Positions 60,339 through 64,000 of a DNA stretch of 64,000 nucleotides are shown in pieces; the stretch's first letter is position 1; each line of letters opens with the position of its first letter. The position numbers and the translations under genes are program-made. Under the pieces are notes generated by a model that saw nothing but the letters and a program-made list of their open reading frames with translations, made no database searches and was not told where the DNA came from. Origin of the DNA: CAZEYT01 sp964516295 (lineage in GTDB: Bacteria > Verrucomicrobiota > Verrucomicrobiia > Chthoniobacterales > Terrimicrobiaceae); the NCBI GenBank assembly GCA_964516295.1, contig CAZEYT010000001.1:79317-143316 (forward strand). Direction: 5' to 3'.

Positions 60339-61450
60339 AGATTCTTTTCCTGTCGAGTCATGCGCATCTTGTGCTGGAGAAAAGCACGACGCGGGTTTCC
60401 GGAGGTGCCGAGCTTCAGATTGCGCTTCTGGCGCGCGAGCTGGTCGGCCGCGGGCTCGAGACGGTCATTGCCGCCGGAGATACCGGCCAGCGCGACGGGG
60501 TGGTGCATGACGGGGTGAAAATTCGAAACGGCGGGAAGTTTCAGACTGGCGGAATGGTGGATACGGTGCGGGCGCTTCCGCGGGTTTACCAGATCCTTCG
60601 CGAGGAGCGGCCGGACTGGGTTTTGCTGCTTGGGTGGACGACGTGGCTGTGGTTTGTGCTGCAAATGCGCCGGGTTCTGGGCTTTCGACTGGGATTCATA
60701 TGTGGGCTGGATTCCGAGGTGAATGGGGAGTTCCGGCGCGAAAACCCGGTGCGGGGCGCGGCTTTTGAAGCTGCGATGCGGCGGTGTGACATCCGGTTTG
60801 CCATGACGGGCGATCAGCGGCGGCTCTTTGAGGCGAATGGGATGACGTGCGCGTTCTACCGGAATCTCGTGCTGCCCCGCGAAAAGCCGCTGACTTTGAA
60901 AAAGACGACCGATTTTCTTTGGGTCTCGCGATGCCAGCGTGTGAAGCGTCCGCAGGTGTTTCTCGATCTCGTCGAGCGTCTGCCCGGTGCGAGTTTCCGA
61001 ATGGTCTGTCCGCGGGAGGATGTCGACCTCTGGGAGTCGGTGCACGCGCGGGCGAAAGGGCTGGCGAATCTGGATTTCGTTGAGCGGGTGCCGTATCATG
61101 AGGTGCAGGCTGTCTATGATGCGGCCAAGGTTTTTGTGAACACCTCCGAGTGGGAGGGATGGCCGAACAGCTTTATCCAAGCCGGGTTGGGAGGCACCGC
61201 GCTGCTTTCCCTTGCTGTGAACCCCGACCGATTGTTTGAGACGTTTTTGCCCGGTCGCTTCGTCGGCGGGGATTTCGAAAAGCTCGTGTCCGCCGCGCAG
61301 GAGATGATTCGTGACGAGTCCGCTCTCTCTGGATTTCAGGCGGGGGCTGCGCGGTTTGTGCGTGAAATGCACGACAATCAGCGGGAGACCCAGGCGTTCC
61401 TATCCGGGCTCCGTAACGCGGCTCAGGTGACCTGTGTCAGTTCCGGGTGA
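60335..61450 (+). CDS. GT4-family glycosyltransferase
   Basis: A 371-residue GT-B protein with a GTG start inside the previous stop (GTGA). ILFLSSHAHLVLEKSTTRVS and GGAELQIALLARELVGRGLE form the acceptor domain; TTDFLWVSRCQRVKRPQVFL opens the donor domain, and VNTSEWEGWPNSFIQAGLGG is the nucleotide-sugar binding motif (the second Glu is replaced by Gln). It is the last gene of the overlapping run that begins at 41633. Confidence 0.87.
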   Translation: MKILFLSSHAHLVLEKSTTRVSGGAELQIALLARELVGRGLETVIAAGDTGQRDGVVHDGVKIRNGGKFQTGGMVDTVRALPRVYQILREERPDWVLLLGWTTWLWFVLQMRRVLGFRLGFICGLDSEVNGEFRRENPVRGAAFEAAMRRCDIRFAMTGDQRRLFEANGMTCAFYRNLVLPREKPLTLKKTTDFLWVSRCQRVKRPQVFLDLVERLPGASFRMVCPREDVDLWESVHARAKGLANLDFVERVPYHEVQAVYDAAKVFVNTSEWEGWPNSFIQAGLGGTALLSLAVNPDRLFETFLPGRFVGGDFEKLVSAAQEMIRDESALSGFQAGAARFVREMHDNQRETQAFLSGLRNAAQVTCVSSG

Positions 61451-61505
61451 GCGAGCAGTTGCAGATTTCCCGAGGTCCGGACATACTCTCCGGCATCTCC
61501 GAATT

Positions 61506-62042
61506 GTGAATAATCAACCCAAGTCCGCTTTCAACTGCCTCCGACATCAATTTTTCGCATGGTTGCTTTGTGTCGGGTTGGTCGTTGGTCTGACTGGTTG
61601 CGCGATGGAGACCTTTGCTCCGGAGACAGCTCCGGAGTATGTGATCGTGCGGGACTTTTCTCCGTTCTTCCGGTTGGGGCCGCAGCAGCCGCGTGGACCG
61701 GACGAGTCGCTGCGGGTGGATACTCGCGTGAAGCTTCTTCGCCGCGAAATGGGCTACAGTTTGGTGCAGTTGGAGGATTCCCGCACCGGCTATGCTGCCA
61801 ACGAGGATATGGCGCCGGCCCCGCCGCGGCCCCCAAAACCGCCAGAACCTCCGGTCGCCAACCGACGCAGCGGTCGAACCCCAAGCGGAAGTCCCGCTTA
61901 CTCCGGCCCTCAGATGAACGACGTTCCTCTTCCGGATCGGGAACTCCCGCCACCGGATCTGAATATCGAGCCTGAAGTCCTCCCCGATCTCGTTCCTCCG
62001 CCGTCCGGCGCACCAACCGAGCCGCCGAAATTCCGATATTGA
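61506..62042 (+). CDS. Proline-rich lipoprotein, unknown function
   Basis: A 178-residue protein. From a GTG start the N-terminus has a short basic stretch, a hydrophobic segment (WLLCVGLVVG) and a lipobox LTGC at about residue 36, predicting lipid attachment. A compact middle region (VDTRVKLLRREMGYSLVQLE) may be a small SH3-like beta domain. The last 80 residues are proline-rich (APAPPRPPKPPEPP). It lies between the glycosyltransferase operon and the ribosomal operon and follows a 55-nt gap. No family is recognised. Confidence 0.72.
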   Translation: MNNQPKSAFNCLRHQFFAWLLCVGLVVGLTGCAMETFAPETAPEYVIVRDFSPFFRLGPQQPRGPDESLRVDTRVKLLRREMGYSLVQLEDSRTGYAANEDMAPAPPRPPKPPEPPVANRRSGRTPSGSPAYSGPQMNDVPLPDRELPPPDLNIEPEVLPDLVPPPSGAPTEPPKFRY

Positions 62043-62094
62043 AGAGCATAAAGTGTCGGCCGAAAACCAAAGCGAAATTTTTTTCATTTTTCTC

Positions 62095-62122
62095 TTGTAA
62101 CCGGAAAGCCGATTCGTAAACT
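62095..62122 (+). promoter_or_regulatory. Candidate promoter for the rplD operon
   Basis: TTGTAA (62095-62100), a 16-nt spacer and TAAACT (62117-62122) resemble a sigma-70 promoter, preceded by an AT-rich stretch with long T runs (62078-62094). Transcription would begin just before the first leader hairpin, giving a leader of about 175 nt to rplD. Confidence 0.5.
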
Positions 62123-62126
62123 CCTC

Positions 62127-62148
62127 CCTCCCGCAAGCCGTCGGGAGG
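62127..62148 (+). promoter_or_regulatory. Leader hairpin 1 upstream of rplD
   Basis: Inverted repeat CCTCCCG / CGGGAGG with an 8-nt loop, at the expected 5' end of the leader transcript. It could stabilise the RNA or take part in feedback control by a ribosomal protein; this is inferred from position only. Confidence 0.45.
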
Positions 62149-62155
62149 ACGCGAC

Positions 62156-62178
62156 AACCACCTCAGCGTGGTTTTTTT
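62156..62178 (+). terminator. Terminator-like hairpin (possible attenuator) in the rplD leader
   Basis: Stem AACCAC / GTGGTT with a 6-nt loop and a run of seven T. It lies 126 nt before rplD. It either ends transcripts arriving from the polysaccharide and lipoprotein genes or acts as an attenuator in the ribosomal leader. Confidence 0.65.
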
Positions 62179-62221
62179 AGTCCCCTGATCCAATGGAAGG
62201 TTCCAAGGGAATACGCAGAAA

Positions 62222-62299
62222 ATGAAAAAGCACACCACCATCGCCGCTGAAAGCGACCCGTCCCGGGCCGTTGCGATGTGCTGTGCGCACCGAATTTGA
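62222..62299 (+). CDS. Possible 25-codon leader ORF upstream of rplD
   Basis: ATG at 62222 preceded by AAGGGAA at ribosome-binding distance opens a 25-residue frame (MKKHTTIAAESDPSR...) ending with TGA 4 nt before the rplD ATG. rplD itself has no visible Shine-Dalgarno sequence, so reinitiation from this ORF could drive its translation. Codon choice looks coding-like but the ORF is too short to prove. Confidence 0.35.
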   Translation: MKKHTTIAAESDPSRAVAMCCAHRI

Positions 62300-62303
62300 C
62301 TCC

Positions 62304-62921
62304 ATGAGCGCCACCGTTCTCACCGCCGCTGAGGCCCAGAAGGCAAAGATAGATCTGATCACCGATGACACCAAGGGCCGCCAGGCCGTGCATGACGTGG
62401 TCGTCGCAATTCAAGCCGCCCGCCGCAGCGGCACCGCCTGCGTCAAAACGAAGGGCGACGTGGCTCTCTCGGGTCGCAAGCCCTGGCGTCAAAAAGGCAC
62501 CGGTCGTGCCCGCGCCGGATATTTTTCGAGTCCGGTCTGGGTTGGTGGCGGCGTCGCCCACGGGCCGAAGCCCCGCGATTACACGAAGAACACGCCGAAA
62601 GCCGTCAAGAAACTCGCTTTCCGCAAAGCGCTCAGCGCCCGAATTTTGGATGGCGACGTCCTCGTTGTCGACCAGTTTGCCGTGGCCGAACCCAAGACCA
62701 AACTTTTTGTCTCGCTCCTGAACGAGACGGCCCAGAAAGCCCGCAAAACGCTGGTTGTCTCCACCCAGTTCGACGAAAACACTTTCAAGGCCGCGCGGAA
62801 CGTTTCCGCCGCCCAGCTCACCCGTGCCGAGGACGTCAACACCGAGCAGCTCCTCGCTTTCGACAAGATCGTCGTCACCAAAGCGGCGCTCGAGAAACTC
62901 TCCGAAAGGCTCGCGTCATGA
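62304..62921 (+). CDS. rplD: 50S ribosomal protein L4
   Basis: A 205-residue ribosomal protein that binds 23S rRNA near the exit tunnel and in some bacteria also represses its own operon. The tunnel-loop signature KPWRQKGTGRARAGYFSSP (from about residue 62) and VAHGPKPRDYTKNTPKAVKK are unmistakable. The start MSATVLTAAEAQ fits the family length. It is directly followed by rplW (ATGA overlap), but rplC, which normally precedes it, is missing upstream. Confidence 0.97.
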   Translation: MSATVLTAAEAQKAKIDLITDDTKGRQAVHDVVVAIQAARRSGTACVKTKGDVALSGRKPWRQKGTGRARAGYFSSPVWVGGGVAHGPKPRDYTKNTPKAVKKLAFRKALSARILDGDVLVVDQFAVAEPKTKLFVSLLNETAQKARKTLVVSTQFDENTFKAARNVSAAQLTRAEDVNTEQLLAFDKIVVTKAALEKLSERLAS

Positions 62922-63202
62922 ACGAAGTCCACGACCATATCCAAACCGTCATCCTGACCGAGAAGGCCACGCTCCTCTCGGAAAAACTCAACAAGTACGT
63001 TTTCCGGGTCAATCCCTCCGCCAACAAGCTTCAGATCAAGCGTGCGATCGAGGTGATCTTCAAGAAGAAGGTTCTCGACGTGAACACTGCCAATTTTGCC
63101 GGGAAGAAAAAGCGCGAACGTCGTGCCGATTTCGGCCGCCGCCCGAATTGGAAAAAGGCAATCGTCACACTCAAGGAAGGCGAGAAACTCGACCTCGTCT
63201 AA
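62918..63202 (+). CDS. rplW: 50S ribosomal protein L23
   Basis: A 94-residue protein that sits at the peptide exit and docks trigger factor and SRP. VILTEKATLLSEKLNKYVFR, NPSANKLQIKRAIEVIFKKK and the basic KKKRERRADFGRRPNWKKAI match the bacterial L23 pattern in full length. Translationally coupled to rplD by ATGA and followed 14 nt later by rplB. Confidence 0.97.
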   Translation: MNEVHDHIQTVILTEKATLLSEKLNKYVFRVNPSANKLQIKRAIEVIFKKKVLDVNTANFAGKKKRERRADFGRRPNWKKAIVTLKEGEKLDLV

Positions 63203-63216
63203 GAATCTAGCAGACC

Positions 63217-64000
63217 ATGGCACTCAAGACTTTCAGACCACTCACGCCCGCGAGCCGCTTCAAGGCGCTTCCCGACTTCGCAGAAGTCACCAAGGACAAG
63301 CCCGAGAAAAAGCTGACCGAGCCGCTCAAAAAATCCGGCGGTCGCAACAACCAAGGTCGCTTGACGATGCGCCACCGCGGTGGCGGCCACAAGCGCCGCT
63401 ATCGAGTGATCGATTTCAAACGCCGCAAGCGCGACGTCATCGCCGAAGTAGTCGGCATCGAATACGATCCCAACCGTTCCGCTCGCATCGCCCTCCTGAA
63501 GTACACGGATGGTGAGAAAGCCTACATCCTCGCCCCCGTCGGTCTTTTCGTTGGCGCGAAGATCAGTGCCGGCGAAGGAGCCGAGCCGTCCGTCGGTAAC
63601 GCTCTCCCGCTCAAGTCCATTCCGCTCGGTGCCACCATTCACAATGTGGAGCTCACCCCGGGTCGCGGCGGTCAGATCATCCGCAGCGCCGGTTCGGTGG
63701 CCGTTCTGGCCAACCGCGAAGGAGGTTACGCCCTTGTCAAGCTTGCATCCGGAGAAATCCGTCGAATCAACGAGAATTGCTACGCCACAATCGGCCAGGT
63801 CGGAAATACTGATCACATGAATGTCTCGTCGGGCAAAGCCGGCCGCACGCGCTGGCTCGGCCGCCGTCCGCACGTCCGCGGTATGGTCATGAACCCGGTC
63901 GACCACCCCATGGGTGGCGGTCAGGGCAAAAGCAAGGGCGGTGGTGGACGCCACCATCCGATGTCCCCGTGGGGCCAACTGGCCAAGGGCTTCAAGACCC
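63217..64000 (+). CDS. rplB: 50S ribosomal protein L2 (3' end outside window)
   Basis: The first 261 residues of L2, which binds 23S rRNA near the peptidyl transferase centre. MALKTFRPLTPASRFK, GRNNQGRLTMRHRGGGHKRR, TPGRGGQIIRSAGS and VDHPMGGGQGKSKGGGGRHH (conserved His region) are present and intact. The expected full length is about 275 residues, so only the C-terminal tail is cut by the window edge. Confidence 0.98.
   Translation, partial: MALKTFRPLTPASRFKALPDFAEVTKDKPEKKLTEPLKKSGGRNNQGRLTMRHRGGGHKRRYRVIDFKRRKRDVIAEVVGIEYDPNRSARIALLKYTDGEKAYILAPVGLFVGAKISAGEGAEPSVGNALPLKSIPLGATIHNVELTPGRGGQIIRSAGSVAVLANREGGYALVKLASGEIRRINENCYATIGQVGNTDHMNVSSGKAGRTRWLGRRPHVRGMVMNPVDHPMGGGQGKSKGGGGRHHPMSPWGQLAKGFKT

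Noticed and set aside
1..64000. CRISPR arrays, tRNA genes, rRNA genes, prophage or integrase genes
   Set aside because: No regularly spaced direct repeats, cloverleaf-like sequences, rRNA segments or phage structural/integrase proteins were seen on reading through.

Overview
The window looks like chromosomal DNA of a high-GC bacterium, most probably a member of the Verrucomicrobiota (inferred from the style of the L2/L4 ribosomal proteins and of several hypothetical proteins; no database search was possible). Almost all genes lie on the + strand and are packed with 1-4 nt ATGA/GTGA/TTGA overlaps, so most belong to long translationally coupled operons. No tRNA, rRNA or CRISPR array was seen. 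|| Region 1 (1-12.7 kb) is ordinary metabolism: a phosphotransacetylase split into separate catalytic and regulatory proteins, a secreted protein with an apparent frameshift, pheT on the opposite strand, a coupled run (DUF423 membrane protein, YjbQ, squalene/phytoene synthase), a small ureide-catabolism group (ureidoglycine aminohydrolase-like cupin plus allantoate amidohydrolase-like enzyme), a type II NADH dehydrogenase on the minus strand, a CBM9-like protein and an exported Fe/Mn superoxide dismutase. || Region 2 (12.7-61.5 kb) is a very large surface-polysaccharide locus. It opens with two duplicated GT39-type membrane glycosyltransferases flanking a GbsR-type regulator, and a polyprenyl-phosphate GT2-GtrA enzyme. 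Two complete ABC polysaccharide exporters (permease plus Wzt-like ATPase with C-terminal cargo domain) follow, with two nucleotidyltransferase/small-protein pairs inserted around the first permease. Next is a CDP-6-deoxyhexose branch (RfbF, RfbG, a TylCIII/NovU-like C-methyltransferase, a 3,5-epimerase-like protein and an NAD-dependent reductase) that should make a C-methylated CDP sugar. From about 24.1 kb, and strongly from 28.3 to 34.1 kb, the DNA becomes AT-rich and loosely spaced, with FkbM and CmcI-type methyltransferases and a decayed IS5-family element: a recently imported, serotype-like cassette. More glycosyltransferases, epimerases and methyltransferases follow, then a VapBC-type toxin-antitoxin pair, then a gapless run from 41.6 to 61.45 kb: polyprenyl sugar-phosphate transferase, O-antigen ligase/polymerase-like protein, heptosyltransferase-like protein, at least ten further glycosyltransferases, two different hexapeptide acetyltransferases and proteins of no recognised family. 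|| Region 3 (61.5-64 kb) has a proline-rich lipoprotein and then the start of a ribosomal protein operon (rplD, rplW, rplB, the last cut by the window end). rplC and rpsJ, which normally precede rplD, are absent; instead there is a leader with a promoter-like sequence, two hairpins, the second ending in a T-tract, and a 25-codon upstream ORF ending 4 nt before rplD. || The most notable features are the polysaccharide locus itself (two ABC exporters plus a polymerase/ligase-type module in one place, mosaic in base composition), the paired nucleotidyltransferase modules embedded in it, and the atypical rplD leader.
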